From Candidatus Zhuqueibacterota bacterium (lineage in GTDB: Bacteria; Zhuqueibacterota; Zhuqueibacteria; Residuimicrobiales; Krinioviventaceae): a DNA stretch of 51,022 bases. Numbering within the stretch: position 1 is the stretch's first letter; each line of letters begins with the position of its first letter. A program made the translations under genes and the position numbers. Shown piece after piece: positions 10,701-18,082 of the stretch. The stretch is taken from positions 1 to 51,022 of the forward strand of contig JAFGSB010000143.1 of assembly GCA_016934825.1 (NCBI GenBank). Direction: 5' to 3'. The notes under the pieces were generated by a model. The model worked only from the letters and a program-made list of their open reading frames with translations. It did no database searches and was not told the DNA's origin.

Positions 10701-11890
10701 ATCTCGACAAACACATACCGGAAGAAGCCCTGAAATCCGGGACGGAACAAATAAGCGACGAAAAAGAAACCGAAAACGAAACCAAAAAAAGCCGCCGAAT
10801 GTCCCGGTACCTGAATTTCGAGGAGGTTTGTCTGGCTTCGGGGTACCACCCGGATACGGTTTATCAGGTCATCTCCGATAACCGCTGGCAGCGGCCGGAG
10901 GAGCGGTTCGAATTGGCGTACAACTGGCTGGAATACGCCATCGGTATTCTGATGGGCCGGTTCAGCCCCGGCATAAAAGGCGAACTCGGCAGCGCCGTGA
11001 TACACAAAAACGATTTTATCACCGGTTCGCTGACCATTACCGACGAGGAATTCGAAGAGATCAGCAAATACTTTCCGGTCAGCTATACAGAAGAGTCGGG
11101 CAAGCACGCGTTCAGCAAAGAACTCGAGCAGCAACTCTGCGCTTTGGCGGACCCGGACGGCATTATGGTCCTGGACGAGGGCCACAAGGATGATCTGCCC
11201 GCCAGGATCGATGATGTCCTGAGCATGATGCTGGGCGAAAAGCAGTCCCGCGAAGTGCTGGCCACTTTGATCGGCGAAGCTAAACCCGACCGGGAAAAGT
11301 TCCGCCGTTTTATGGAACGGGATTTTTTCAGCAAACACCATTTGAAAATGTACCGCAAAAGACCGATTTACTGGTTGCTGCAGACTGGCGGAAAAAATTA
11401 CGGCTTTTATATTTTTCACGAACGCTTCGACAAAGACACCCTGTACAAACTGCAGAGGAACTATATCGATCCCAAGCTCAAGCTGGTGGACATGCAGATA
11501 AAGGACAAAACCCGCAACCTGTTGAACCTCAGCGGCAGCGAACAGCGGGCGGCCAAACGGGAGATCGAGGACCTGCAGGACCTGTACCAGGAGATCCGGG
11601 AATTCACGGAAAAACTAACCGCCGTACTTAACAAGACCGATGAAAACGGCAGGGTTGTCGGTTACGATCCGGATATCAACGACGGTGTGATCATCAACAT
11701 GGCGCCGCTGCGGGAGTTGATCCCCTGGAACGAACCGGCAAAATACTGGCAGGAACTGGAACAGGGACAATACGACTGGGCGCGGCTTGCCATGCGCTAC
11801 TGGCCCGACCGCGTGACGGAGAAATGTAAAAAAGACAAATCGTTGGCCATCGCGCATGAAATTGAGGATATTTATCAGGGAGGAAAATAA
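7730..11890 (+). CDS. pglX: PglX, BREX site-specific N6-adenine DNA methyltransferase
   Basis: This 1386-aa methyltransferase marks host DNA as self. SAM-binding motif I is visible as DPACGT starting at Asp297, and the catalytic N6-adenine motif IV as NPPF at residues 520-523. The N-terminal 250 residues are helical. The region from about 700 to 830 fits the target-recognition part. The remaining C-terminus is charged and helical, rich in Glu and Lys around residues 1000-1030. Composition is uneven: the flanks are GC-rich, while about 9250-9620 and 9810-10180 are AT-rich (14 of 60 bases G+C in 10021-10080 against 34 of 60 in 11161-11220). This suggests replacement of the recognition segment by recombination. 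The gene ends 2 bases before the SIR2-like gene. Confidence 0.93.
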   Translation: MKSELKSAVRTTVQKARELLLREAAEQLESIYGYHRDGSGETVDNLPETQKDPVKQKTLLLLIQFFKEEEKSGLNAADAVQKLIREIAFTHLNRLVAFKMMEARKILRGTVDKGPDSNGFKFYLAEHEDDLKLFETGGTDTAYRNFLLWQCGQIAEKDHLEVLFDPGNLPSKMFPRPTTLNKLLELLNAENLEPVWQQDETIGWVYQYFIEEDKDRVFHKIYKQKKKMELRDIPAATQIFTPRWIVLYLVENTLGRMWLRMHPDSRLAEKMRYYVPNHYNDKEPLPLKPVREITLLDPACGTMHFGLAVFDLFYAMYREELENAGHDGWPTGEQSAVSSEQEIPVKIIENNIYGIDIDLRAIQLSALTLYLKVKSMNKDAKISRLNLTYTDIPPIAEDEMENFIASLELKHPVAGELLAKILPELNKAYYLGSLLKIEDVVRSFIKDKKTAFKKQMPQLPGMDAETEPASWYQVHDEILNGLRKMVSSRSNGKSLIAGEAIQGLGLIDALIQKHDIVVANPPFSGRRNWGNNYAKILKTYYPLNSSDMYSAFIERFKNLVKPEGLVGFVTSHTFMFTSSYENLRKMLITETSLQTILHVGNLSEFDSGGRIEGALAFVAMAFQNTSSNKDKKIINFRLVADKDYLKISNFQSALADWQTHGEAATDRHVFVVRQEDFKAIPGWPLVYWVSEGIRKVFYENKIIWNYNKKTGLAEPRLGMATGDNNRFIRYWWEIILKKIPKQSIHITQTFQKNMIWYPYMKGGDYNKWFGNQDNIIKWLMDGIECKSTKKGDRIISHNYNGEYSFKEGATYSFLTVSNLNVRYLPPGFIFDVAGSSIFPKEGNPLFIIALLNSKISTFLIKLLNPTVNYQVGDIARLPYPDTDNYQILKDTVEQKTQTCIHSKRRLINLSPVTWEFSLPADWENGLQEQVILDFKLTTLENDISEACYILYGVSTEDITRIEEDFGILPGRLPGAEAAELNTAVKKIKTYYLDKHIPEEALKSGTEQISDEKETENETKKSRRMSRYLNFEEVCLASGYHPDTVYQVISDNRWQRPEERFELAYNWLEYAIGILMGRFSPGIKGELGSAVIHKNDFITGSLTITDEEFEEISKYFPVSYTEESGKHAFSKELEQQLCALADPDGIMVLDEGHKDDLPARIDDVLSMMLGEKQSREVLATLIGEAKPDREKFRRFMERDFFSKHHLKMYRKRPIYWLLQTGGKNYGFYIFHERFDKDTLYKLQRNYIDPKLKLVDMQIKDKTRNLLNLSGSEQRAAKREIEDLQDLYQEIREFTEKLTAVLNKTDENGRVVGYDPDINDGVIINMAPLRELIPWNEPAKYWQELEQGQYDWARLAMRYWPDRVTEKCKKDKSLAIAHEIEDIYQGGK

Positions 11891-11892
11891 TA

Positions 11893-13035
11893 ATGGGAAA
11901 AACGGTTTACTTTTTAGGGGCGGGGTTTTCAGTACTATTTGGAGGTCCATTACAATCAAACATAATTAAAGAGATTATGGCAATAGAACAAAACGGAAAT
12001 GAACCGGAAGGCTTTGGACAATTTGCTGATGTAAAATGCCGGTTATTAAATTTTTTAGAGGTAGCTTTTCCAAAAATCAATGAGAATGATTATGAACATA
12101 TAAATATTGAGGATATATTTTCAATTCTTGATAGAGCCATATTAAACAAAGACTCATTTCATATTTATTCATTGGAGGATTTACTTGAAATCAGAACAGC
12201 ATTGATAAATTCAATTATTTTTATGTTTAAATATAAATTATATTATCATTTGGATAAACAATTACTAATGGATTTTCTTAATATACTTTTATCACAAAAC
12301 TCAAATTCAACAGTTTCCTTTATTACTACAAACTGGGAAATTATATTGGATAATGTTCTCTTTAAAATATTAATGAATAAAGAGAATCCATATTCCCTAA
12401 GTTATGGATTTGATACCGATTATTATGCTTATGAGGGAAATTCTCTAAAGTATTTTAAAAATAAAGATAAAATAATACATTTGTTAAAATTACATGGTTC
12501 CATGAATTGGCTCTATTGCCCGAATTGTAATAGAATATTTCACGATTTTGTGGAAAAAATTGCATCTCACGAACTCCAACATGAACAATATAATCCAAGA
12601 TGTAGATATTGTAAAGATATTTATAAACGTAAATATGATAGAGGTGATGTTGAAAATCCCTTTATGTTAAGATCATATTTGATTATGCCTACTATGTTAA
12701 AAGAATTAGATAATCTATATATTCAACAAATATGGCATCAGGCTAGTATCGAACTATCTCAAGCAGATGAACTGGTATTTATCGGCTATTCCTTTCCGCA
12801 GGCGGATTTTGAAATCCGCTATTTACTGGGCCGCTCAATACGGAAAGATTGTAAAATAAAGGTTGTGCTGTATAAAGATGATGAACCGAAAAATCATTGT
12901 ACAAATGATTATCATCTATTGCCGGAACACCGATACAAATACTTTTTTGGCTTAAATGACGATGCGTTTGATTATTCCGGGTTGGAGGGGTATGTGAAGA
13001 AGAATATGGAGATATCTAATTCGTCACAACAGTAA
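11893..13035 (+). CDS. SIR2-like (PF13289-type) NAD-binding defence protein
   Basis: The product is a 380-aa stand-alone SIR2-family protein. The NAD-binding loop GAGFS is at residues 9-13, followed by FITTNWE (TTN motif), the catalytic-type LHGS around residues 200-203, and FIGYSFPQADFE near the end. Two cysteine pairs, CPNC at 209-212 and CRYC at 237-240, look like the zinc ribbon of sirtuins. In anti-phage systems, SIR2-like proteins usually deplete NAD to abort infection. That role here is inference. The ATG is 2 bases after the pglX stop with GGAGG upstream, so it is cotranslated with BREX. No partner sensor or Argonaute is adjacent, so BREX itself or the protein alone may sense infection. 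The gene is AT-rich, unlike the 3' part of pglX. Confidence 0.82.
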   Translation: MGKTVYFLGAGFSVLFGGPLQSNIIKEIMAIEQNGNEPEGFGQFADVKCRLLNFLEVAFPKINENDYEHINIEDIFSILDRAILNKDSFHIYSLEDLLEIRTALINSIIFMFKYKLYYHLDKQLLMDFLNILLSQNSNSTVSFITTNWEIILDNVLFKILMNKENPYSLSYGFDTDYYAYEGNSLKYFKNKDKIIHLLKLHGSMNWLYCPNCNRIFHDFVEKIASHELQHEQYNPRCRYCKDIYKRKYDRGDVENPFMLRSYLIMPTMLKELDNLYIQQIWHQASIELSQADELVFIGYSFPQADFEIRYLLGRSIRKDCKIKVVLYKDDEPKNHCTNDYHLLPEHRYKYFFGLNDDAFDYSGLEGYVKKNMEISNSSQQ

Positions 13036-13055
13036 CTTGTCAAATGATAAAAGAT

Positions 13056-13111
13056 TTGCATTTTATATAAAATGATTCTATATTTCTGTCATTAGACCGT
13101 AATGACAGAAA
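13056..13111 (+). promoter_or_regulatory. abiE promoter with palindromic operator
   Basis: A -35-like TTGCAT at 13056-13061 and a -10-like TATATT at 13079-13084 are separated by exactly 17 bases. Overlapping the -10 and the expected start site is a perfect 11-bp inverted repeat: TTTCTGTCATT at 13083-13093 and AATGACAGAAA at 13101-13111, with a 7-base spacer. AbiEi antitoxins are known to bind inverted repeats in their own promoter and repress it, so this is the likely autoregulatory operator. It gives the toxin-antitoxin pair expression independent of the BREX transcript. Confidence 0.55.
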
Positions 13112-13122
13112 AAAAGAATTAT

Positions 13123-13725
13123 ATGAAAAAAATACTCGACATTTTTCAACAACAGGGTGGTTACGCCCGTATGAAGGACCTGAAAGCGGCGTCGGTGCAG
13201 CCCAGGGATATAAAACGCCTGCTTGAACAGGGGTATATAGAAAAAGTAAAACCCGGACTGTATAAACTGCCCAATCTACCGGAAATTGACGGTATTCCGC
13301 ATAGTTTTATCGACGTATGTAATGCCATACCCAAAGGAGTAATCTGTCTGCTTTCAGCGCTTTCTTATTACGATTTTACGACCTTTTCACCGGCCGAAAT
13401 ATATGTCGCACTCCCGAATTATGAAAAACCGTCACAAATCGAATATCCGCCAACCCGGATATTTTATTTTCGCGACATTAATTATAAAACAGGCATTAAT
13501 ACCATGGAAACATCTTATGGCAGTATTCGAATTTATAATCCGGAAAAAACTATTTGTGACATGTTTCGTCTGCGTAATTCTCTGGGGGAGGATGTGGCTC
13601 TTGAAGGACTGAAAAACTATCTGAAAACAAAACAGTCAAATATAAGCAGACTCCTGGAATATGCGCAAACAGGACGGATCAAAACTATTATAACACCCTA
13701 TATGAAAGCAATGATAACGGAATGA
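13123..13725 (+). CDS. abiEi: AbiEi-family type IV antitoxin / transcriptional repressor
   Basis: The product is a 200-aa antitoxin of the AbiEi family. An N-terminal winged-helix domain (residues 1-60, containing GGYARMKDLKAA and a GLYKLPN turn) is followed by the AbiEi C-terminal domain (PHSFIDVCNAIPKGVICLLSA onward). Antitoxins of this type do not bind the toxin but counteract it, and they repress their own operon. The frame is open from an ATG at 13102. I prefer the ATG at 13123 because the predicted transcription start (about 13091) and the palindrome would otherwise leave almost no leader, and because the family usually begins close to the helix-turn-helix. It overlaps abiEii by 4 bases (ATGA). 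Confidence 0.82.
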   Translation: MKKILDIFQQQGGYARMKDLKAASVQPRDIKRLLEQGYIEKVKPGLYKLPNLPEIDGIPHSFIDVCNAIPKGVICLLSALSYYDFTTFSPAEIYVALPNYEKPSQIEYPPTRIFYFRDINYKTGINTMETSYGSIRIYNPEKTICDMFRLRNSLGEDVALEGLKNYLKTKQSNISRLLEYAQTGRIKTIITPYMKAMITE

Positions 13726-14591
13726 ACAAAAGCGTCACAAAAACCAACCTGGGCGCATCTATCCGGGCCAGGTTATTGAATTATTCAAAAAACAATAAAC
13801 TTGACCATAATGCGGTTTTGTTACAATATTTTCAGGAAAGGTTTCTTTACCGGCTTTCAATATCACGTTACAGGAACCATTTTATACTAAAAGGTGCCTT
13901 GCTTGTTATTACATATAAAATTCCGCGAACAAGACCGACCAAAGATATTGATTTTTTAGGTGTCGATACTCCGAATGATAATGCAAAAATTAAATCAATT
14001 ATTACTGAAATATTAACTCAATCCTGTAATGACGGTGTTGAATTTGATGAAAAAAGTCTTGTATTGGAAAACATCGCTGAAGAGAATACCTACCACGGTA
14101 TTCGGGCCAAGTTTTTTGCTGGGATGGATACAATTAGAAAAAGAATACAAATTGATATCGGATTTGGTGATATAATTACTCCAACCGCAATGACACGATC
14201 TTTTCCTACACTTTTAGACATGCCTGTTCCTGAAATAATGGTTTATCCTCTTGAAACAGTTATTGCGGAAAAATATCATACCATCGTTAAATTCAGCTTC
14301 CCGAATAGCCGCATGAAGGATTTTTATGATATTTACTTTTTATTAAAACATACATCAATTCATAATAAAATAATAAAGAATGCGATAGAAAACACGTTTG
14401 CTAATAGAAATACATCTTTGGATGATCGCAAGGTGATCTATACGGATGAATTTAGACTATCCCCTGAGAGACAAAATCAATGGCGGGCTTTCTTGAATCG
14501 ATATAATTTAGAGAAAATACCCGAATTCCCTTACATTATAGAATTTTTTAAACAATTTTTTGAATCCATATTAAATTGGGAAAACAAATGA
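13722..14591 (+). CDS. abiEii: AbiEii/AbiGii-family nucleotidyltransferase toxin
   Basis: The product is a 289-aa toxin of the AbiEii (DUF1814) nucleotidyltransferase family. The family motifs are present: KGALLV near residue 57, the D-x-D metal site in RPTKDIDFLG near residues 78-86, the EKYHTIVKF motif near 185, and RMKDFYDIYFLL. Such toxins transfer nucleotides, in some members to tRNA acceptor ends, and halt growth during phage infection. The start overlaps the antitoxin stop as ATGA, the usual coupling in this operon. It sits between SIR2-like and brxL, so the pair is embedded inside the BREX locus. The function is family knowledge; the phage target here is unknown. Confidence 0.85.
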   Translation: MNKSVTKTNLGASIRARLLNYSKNNKLDHNAVLLQYFQERFLYRLSISRYRNHFILKGALLVITYKIPRTRPTKDIDFLGVDTPNDNAKIKSIITEILTQSCNDGVEFDEKSLVLENIAEENTYHGIRAKFFAGMDTIRKRIQIDIGFGDIITPTAMTRSFPTLLDMPVPEIMVYPLETVIAEKYHTIVKFSFPNSRMKDFYDIYFLLKHTSIHNKIIKNAIENTFANRNTSLDDRKVIYTDEFRLSPERQNQWRAFLNRYNLEKIPEFPYIIEFFKQFFESILNWENK

Positions 14592-14642
14592 TTAAAACAT
14601 TATTAACAAATATTATAATCAATTAAATATTGAGAGAAGATT

Positions 14643-16664
14643 ATGATCGATTTGGATAAAAAAGTCAATCAGGTATTTCCCGGCAAAGTGGTTCGTAAAG
14701 ATCTGGTGCGCAAGGTAAAGGTCGGCGCCAATGTACCGGTATATGTACTGGAATACCTGTTGGGAAAGTACTGCGCGACGGATGAGGAGTTGGCCATCCA
14801 ATCCGGTTTACAGATCGTGAATGATATAATATCCAAAAATGTGATCAATCCCGATGAATCCAACAAAGCCAAAGCCTGGGTCAAAGAGAACGGCGAATAC
14901 ACTTTTATTGACAAGGCCAAGGTCCGTCTGATCGCCAGCGAAGATAAATACTGGGCGGAACTGGTGAACTTTAATGACAACTTTATTCATATATCCAACA
15001 ATTTTATTCGTCAGTATGAACGTTTGCTGGAGGGCGGTGTATGGAGTGAAGTAAAACTACAATATATGTATGATGAGGAGCAAAAAGGGCGTAAAAGTCC
15101 TTTCTGGATAAAAGAGCTCAAGCCCATACAACTGGCCTCATTCGATTTTGCTGATTACAAACAGGGACGAACTCAATTTACAACAGAGGAATGGATCGAT
15201 GTATTAATTGCGTCAATCGGTTTGGAACCTTCGGTATTTGACGCAAGACAGAAACTGTTAATACTTGTACGGATGATACCCATGGTAGAGAATAATTTCA
15301 ATCTAATTGAATTGGGTCCCCGGGGAACAGGTAAATCGTTTGTCTATCGAGAAATATCGCCATTCTCCATTCTGATCAGCGGCGGGAAAACAACGGTTGC
15401 TAATTTATTTTATAACATGGCATCCAGACAGGTGGGTTTGGTCGGATACTGGGATGTCGTCGCATTTGATGAAGTTGGGGGAATGGACCTGCGTGAACGA
15501 GACGTTGTCGATATATTAAAAGATTATATGGAAGCCGGATCATTTAGCCGCGGAAAGGATGAAATCACGGCCAAGGCGGGAATGTGTTTTCTGGGTAATG
15601 TCAATCTACCCATAGAAGTATTGACCAAAACCAGTCATTTGTTCCAGCCGTTACCCGATAAAATGGTCGATCCCGCTTTAATTGACCGGTTCCATTTTTA
15701 TTTGCCGGGGTGGGAGTTCCCCAAAATGTCGAACGAGTTGTTCACAAACCGGTATGGATTTGTAGTAGATTATCTGGCTGAGGCGTTTCGGGAGGCGCGA
15801 AAACTAAATTTCACCGAAAAACTGGATCATTATTATTCATTGGGTGATCATTTAAATGCCCGTGACGCAAAGGCGGTCCGTAAAGCGGTGGCGGGGCTGG
15901 TGAAAATGATTCATCCTGATGGAAATGTCACCAAAGATGAAATACGTAATTATATCCAGATTGCTCTTGAGGGCCGACGTCGTGTTAAAGAGCAATTGAA
16001 AAAAATGCTGTCATTTGAATACGCCAAAACCAGTTTTTCATTTATTGACAACGAAACCCGTGAAGAAGCGTTTGTCGGAGTCCCCGAAGAAGGCGGACGT
16101 GATCTTATCATGCCGGATCCGTTGGCGCCGGGTAACGTGTATTCCATTATTGTGGATCCCGACGGCAAACCCGGCCTGTTCCGAATTGAAGTGGGAATTT
16201 CGGTGGGCACTGGAAAAATTCATCAATCCGGCGGAATGCAGAAACTGATGAAAGAATCATTACAAAGAGCTTTTGTATATTTGAAAAGCCGGAAGGTCGA
16301 GTACGGTATCGGCAAAGAAGTGGACAATACGGATTTTCATGTAGAGTGTGTGAACCTGCTCGGCACTAATCTGGATTCAGCTATTGGAGTAGCATTTTTT
16401 GTCGCCATGTATTCCGCCCTAAAAAAGAAATCCGTAAAAGCCGCCACGGTAATATTGGGAGATATGACCATTCAGGGAAATATAAAACCTTTAACATCTG
16501 TCCAGGAGCCCCTGCAGATTGGAATGGACAACGGCGCCCGAAAGGCATGTATTCCCATCGAAAACAAACGTCATTTTTTGGAGGTCCCGGCGGACATTGT
16601 TGAGCAGGTGGACCCGATCTTTTTTAGTGAGCCCATGGTCGCGGCTCAAAAGTGTTTGGAGTGA
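14643..16664 (+). CDS. brxL: BrxL, Lon-like AAA+ BREX effector
   Basis: The product is a 673-aa protein of the BrxL family, the terminal gene that defines type I BREX. A Walker A motif GPRGTGKS lies around residues 225-232, Walker B VVAFDEVGGMD follows, and the C-terminus has a Lon-protease-like fold. Ser579 (in LDSAIGVA) aligns with the Lon catalytic serine, but the position of the catalytic lysine, 42 residues on, is Gln621 (in SVQEPL). Proteolysis is therefore unlikely, in line with characterised BrxL proteins acting as AAA+ DNA-binding rings needed for restriction. GAGAGAAG upstream of the ATG is a plausible ribosome site. The 51-base gap after abiEii has no obvious terminator, so readthrough from the operon is possible. 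Confidence 0.92.
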   Translation: MIDLDKKVNQVFPGKVVRKDLVRKVKVGANVPVYVLEYLLGKYCATDEELAIQSGLQIVNDIISKNVINPDESNKAKAWVKENGEYTFIDKAKVRLIASEDKYWAELVNFNDNFIHISNNFIRQYERLLEGGVWSEVKLQYMYDEEQKGRKSPFWIKELKPIQLASFDFADYKQGRTQFTTEEWIDVLIASIGLEPSVFDARQKLLILVRMIPMVENNFNLIELGPRGTGKSFVYREISPFSILISGGKTTVANLFYNMASRQVGLVGYWDVVAFDEVGGMDLRERDVVDILKDYMEAGSFSRGKDEITAKAGMCFLGNVNLPIEVLTKTSHLFQPLPDKMVDPALIDRFHFYLPGWEFPKMSNELFTNRYGFVVDYLAEAFREARKLNFTEKLDHYYSLGDHLNARDAKAVRKAVAGLVKMIHPDGNVTKDEIRNYIQIALEGRRRVKEQLKKMLSFEYAKTSFSFIDNETREEAFVGVPEEGGRDLIMPDPLAPGNVYSIIVDPDGKPGLFRIEVGISVGTGKIHQSGGMQKLMKESLQRAFVYLKSRKVEYGIGKEVDNTDFHVECVNLLGTNLDSAIGVAFFVAMYSALKKKSVKAATVILGDMTIQGNIKPLTSVQEPLQIGMDNGARKACIPIENKRHFLEVPADIVEQVDPIFFSEPMVAAQKCLE

Positions 16665-16863
16665 GGATTATTAACATTTTATGATAAAATAATAGAAATG
16701 GGGATTATCGTTTAAATAGTTTTGATACACTGGTGGATTTGATTGAATCAGCGAAATCATAAGAAATGAAAATTTGTGAGTATTGGGGATTAAATATAAA
16801 TGAAACGGGGGATTATTTAAAAATTGAGTGTTATTTCTGAAGACTAAATTTTTTTAAGTTGTT
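16665..16863. repeat. Intergenic boundary with three copies of GGGGATTA
   Basis: Between brxL and the next gene the octamer GGGGATTA occurs three times in direct orientation, at 16700-16707, 16785-16792 and 16808-16815, in otherwise AT-rich DNA. The stretch marks the edge between the BREX locus and the AT-rich mobile-element genes. It might hold protein-binding sites or a remnant junction. No terminator, RNA gene or ORF of note is visible. Chance recurrence is possible. Confidence 0.2.
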
Positions 16864-17622
16864 ATGAAAGAACCAATAAACTTTTTTCAAGATTTTACAC
16901 CAAAGCTTTATAAACCAGATAGAATTCAAGGTTTTGGTATTATTCTAACTACATCTAGTTATTATGACGTAGGATTAATAACATCATGCACTCTATTAAC
17001 AATTTATGGGCAACCTGATGCAGAAAAACGTGCAAAAAATATAAAAGAATGGTTTAAAAATCATCCTGCAATTGAAGAAGAAAAAAAATATCTATTATTA
17101 TTAGGTTGTTCTACAATACTTGAACAGTACAAGTATCGGCCAGGAAGAATGCGGCTAATTATTGATGGAAAAAAAATAGATCCGTTTAATGACGAATTCA
17201 TAAAAAATAATAAATACTACTTTCCACTATCTCAGTTAGAAAAATTTTATAAAAATTTTAATAATTTTAACTTTCCAGAATTGGATAAATATAAAAGAAA
17301 GATAAAGACTATTATTAAGGAATATAAAACTGAATTTGGTTTCGCAGATAAAGAAAGATTAGTTGAAAAGGGTAAATGGTTTTTAGATGGACCTATTGGA
17401 AAAACAAAATTCAATAGTAGAGCAAAGCTCTATTTGAAAATATTAAGGGATGAATTAACCGATACTGAAGAGTGTAAAGTAAACCTAAAAAAACTAAAAA
17501 GAACAACAAATCTCAAACAAGCCTCAAAATTACTGCAAGAATTATTAGAATTATTTGGTGTTGAAATTTCGCTTGACTATTTACGTAAATTGAATGATAA
17601 AAAAACTTGCCTAGAAAATTAA
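16864..17622 (+). CDS. Hypothetical protein, 252 aa, AT-rich
   Basis: I do not recognise this 252-aa protein. It is soluble-looking, lysine-rich and without signal peptide or membrane segments. The N-terminal 110 residues look like a compact alpha/beta domain (FGIILTTSSYYDVGLITSC, then LLLLGCSTILEQY). The C-terminal half is helical and basic, and ends in a possible coiled coil (KQASKLLQELLELF). It stands alone 200 bases after brxL and before the XRE regulator. It could be a last defence accessory gene or the first gene of the satellite element. No strong ribosome site precedes the ATG at 16864, although AAGTTGTT is nearby. Confidence 0.6.
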   Translation: MKEPINFFQDFTPKLYKPDRIQGFGIILTTSSYYDVGLITSCTLLTIYGQPDAEKRAKNIKEWFKNHPAIEEEKKYLLLLGCSTILEQYKYRPGRMRLIIDGKKIDPFNDEFIKNNKYYFPLSQLEKFYKNFNNFNFPELDKYKRKIKTIIKEYKTEFGFADKERLVEKGKWFLDGPIGKTKFNSRAKLYLKILRDELTDTEECKVNLKKLKRTTNLKQASKLLQELLELFGVEISLDYLRKLNDKKTCLEN

Positions 17623-17743
17623 ACCCATTATCCTGCTATTAATCCTCAATAACTCCAAAAGCAATAACTATTATCTCATTTATTGACGTGGTTCTATAAT
17701 TTATTTTTTTTTGACAATAAGACCACCATAGATTTATTTGATA

Positions 17744-17759
17744 TTATTATTTATAATAA
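17744..17759. promoter_or_regulatory. Palindrome upstream of XRE regulator, possible operator
   Basis: TTATTAT at 17744-17750 and ATAATAA at 17753-17759 form a perfect 7-bp inverted repeat 26 bases before the regulator's ATG. A consensus TTGACA is at 17711-17716, and TATTTG 18 bases further on is a weak -10 candidate. Small XRE proteins commonly repress their own promoters, so this is a candidate operator, but AT-rich palindromes arise easily by chance. Confidence 0.3.
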
Positions 17760-17785
17760 AATGTCAAATAAAGGAGGTAAAATTC

Positions 17786-17986
17786 ATGAATATTCTTAAA
17801 ATGGCTAGATTGAATAAGGGATTTACTCAATGGGATATAGAAAAAATGACCGGGATATGGCAAAGTCAAATATCTTTATTTGAAAGAGGTATACGGTATC
17901 CCAACAAAAAACAACGCAAACAATTATCAAATTTATTACAGATCAAAGAAAGTGATTTTCTTGTAGAATGGAATAGTAAGAAATGA
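17786..17986 (+). CDS. XRE/Cro-type HTH regulator
   Basis: The product is a 66-aa single-domain helix-turn-helix protein. The first half has the XRE pattern: LKMARLNKGFTQWDIEKMTG for helices 1-2 and WQSQISLFERGIRYP for the recognition helix and following turn. The frame is open further upstream to 17738. The ATG at 17786 is chosen because a near-perfect Shine-Dalgarno site (AAGGAGGT, 17771-17778) stands 7 bases before it. It probably controls lysogeny-like genes of the element or its own expression. It precedes the putative element core genes, as in satellites and integrative elements. Its DNA target is unknown; a palindrome just upstream is a candidate. Confidence 0.78.
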   Translation: MNILKMARLNKGFTQWDIEKMTGIWQSQISLFERGIRYPNKKQRKQLSNLLQIKESDFLVEWNSKK

Positions 17987-18082
17987 CTTGTCTGAAGATT
18001 AATAGTATAAAACAGTACACTTTGTTCTGAATGCTTACAAATTAAATGTTAAAAATGGGGAAAGTAAAGAGAGATCACTTTT

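Noticed and set aside
10631-11419. 262-aa open frame on the - strand opposite pglX
   Set aside because: It lies wholly antisense to a well-supported methyltransferase, in GC-rich DNA where antisense frames stay open, and shows no domain.
14643-16664. Housekeeping Lon protease
   Set aside because: Length, BREX context and the Lys-to-Gln change mark it as BrxL.
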